Below, piece after piece: positions 63,425 to 64,000 of a stretch of DNA of 64,000 nucleotides. Position numbers and translations under genes: made by a program. The notes beneath the pieces are model-generated. The model was not told where the DNA came from and made no database searches. It saw nothing but the letters and a program-made list of their open reading frames with translations. How positions within the stretch are numbered: position 1 is the stretch's first letter; the number at the start of each line of letters is the position of its first letter. The DNA is from Pirellula sp. (GTDB lineage Bacteria; Planctomycetota; Planctomycetia; Pirellulales; Pirellulaceae). The DNA is taken from assembly GCA_021300155.1 (NCBI GenBank), contig JAJTID010000020.1, positions 47,819-111,818 on the forward strand. Direction: 5' to 3'.

Positions 63425-63455
63425 CCGCAAGTGAGTCACAATGACTCACTTGCGG
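63425..63455. terminator. Bidirectional rho-independent terminator
   Basis: A perfect 14-bp inverted repeat (CCGCAAGTGAGTCA / TGACTCACTTGCGG) with a 3-base loop lies between convergent genes ending at 63385 and 63482. The sequence after it on the plus strand is TTTAGTTG, moderately T-rich. Confidence 0.75.
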
Positions 63456-63481
63456 TTTAGTTGCTTTCGAGAGTCAACCCG

Positions 63482-63934
63482 TTAGATCTTAAGAACCAAT
63501 ACCGGGCGTTTTGCGAGTCGAACGATCCTTTCAGTGACACTCCCGAGTAAGAGTCGAGTCAGTCCGCTTTTGCCATGCGACGGAATGACGATCAATCCAG
63601 CATCGAGTTGCTCAGCTCGGTCGGCACACTCAGTTCCCGGATCGCCGATCAAAACTTCGCAGGCCACTCCTTCGTATCGGCGATCGTCCAGTTCTTTTTT
63701 CAAATGTTTTTCGGCCTGTTCTAACCGAAGGCGATCGTCGCTCCACTCGATAGGTATTCCTTCAGGAGCCAATGGAACGAATGGCGGTAGCACGTGCAAC
63801 ACATGAACCAACGATGGCTGCGAAGCAATCTCGATCGCTTTATCAATCGCTGCATGCGATGGTTCAAGTAAGCCGCTGGCGCGGCAGTTCAGTAATCGAT
63901 AGTGAAGCATTGGCTTTGCCAATGTTTTCACCAT
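63482..63934 (-). CDS. UspA-like protein with altered N-terminus
   Basis: 150 residues. The C-terminus has the UspA nucleotide-binding motif (IVIPSHGKSGLTRLLLGSVT, G-2x-G-9x-GS type) and the preceding helices fit (AAIDKAIEIASQPSLVHVLHVL). The N-terminal strand normally reading ILV-x-x-D-x-S is here RLLNCRASG, so the conserved Asp is missing. The start is an ATG preceded directly by GAAGGG. The protein may have lost ATP binding, or the N-terminus may be altered by a small mutation. Confidence 0.75.
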   Translation of the reverse strand: MVKTLAKPMLHYRLLNCRASGLLEPSHAAIDKAIEIASQPSLVHVLHVLPPFVPLAPEGIPIEWSDDRLRLEQAEKHLKKELDDRRYEGVACEVLIGDPGTECADRAEQLDAGLIVIPSHGKSGLTRLLLGSVTERIVRLAKRPVLVLKI

Positions 63935-64000
63935 CCCTTCTTTATTTCCAACTTTTTGAAAGCACTCTGAACTCCTGCTGCTGCTAACCGAGCTTCCGAC

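Overview
The window looks like chromosomal DNA of a planctomycete, probably a Pirellula/Rhodopirellula-type bacterium. The evidence is the set of protein families: two DUF1501 proteins, a DUF1549/DUF1553 protein with Ig-like and c-type motifs, a cytochrome-WD40-coiled-coil protein, a DUF1559 pseudopilin, a sulfatase, an ECF sigma/FecR pair, a CotH protein and many secreted proteins of unknown function. No rRNA, tRNA, CRISPR array, transposase or phage module was recognised.

Region 1-9.6 kb is a co-directional minus-strand cluster. From upstream to downstream it holds a sigma-70-like factor, a GT2 glycosyltransferase, a DUF1573-like lipoprotein, a LolA-like membrane protein, a secreted eight-cysteine protein, a SAM methyltransferase, an alpha/alpha-barrel-like protein, a cysteine-rich protein with a double-glycine leader motif, a rho-independent terminator, a C39-type peptidase fused to a LolA-like module, and a second LolA-like protein cut by the window edge. 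Several genes overlap or nearly touch. This is the best candidate for an undescribed system: secretion and maturation of disulfide-rich peptides by a C39 peptidase that may act outside the cytoplasm.

Region 9.7-17.3 kb has an HtrA/Deg protease, a CotH lipoprotein, a larger paralogue of the alpha/alpha-barrel-like protein, a XerC/D recombinase and a chimeric pseudogene made of FemAB-like and carbamoyltransferase pieces. Region 17.3-24.5 kb has a DUF1501 protein, a 60-bp duplication of its 3' end flanking an inverted gene, a REP-like palindrome, and a multipass membrane protein overlapping a secreted caspase/legumain-like protein.

Region 24.5-34 kb has a NosR/RnfG-like flavin and iron-sulfur membrane protein, a large secreted FAD oxidoreductase, a FecR-like regulator with its ECF sigma factor, and a plus-strand set of DUF1559, lipoprotein and ApbE flavin transferase. 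ApbE is the kind of enzyme that would load FMN on the NosR-like protein. Region 34.4-41 kb has MoxR and DUF58 (overlapping ATGA), a sulfatase, a CorA-like protein without GMN, and a MATE exporter. Region 41.1-44.3 kb is a haem-A assembly operon (di-haem lipoprotein, CtaA/COX15, CtaB/COX10).

Region 44.7-51.3 kb has csrA, a nearby hairpin with a CsrA-like loop, REP-like repeats, a TIM-barrel isomerase-like protein, dnaX with an A10 slippage tract, and a DUF2007/zinc-ribbon membrane protein. Region 51.3-61.6 kb is a typical planctomycete operon (DUF1501, PPC-domain protein, DUF1549/DUF1553, cytochrome-WD40, PQQ propeller) ending in a beta-propeller gene remnant. The right end has an MFS exporter and a UspA-like protein that converge on a shared terminator. 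All assignments come from reading the sequence; no database search was run.
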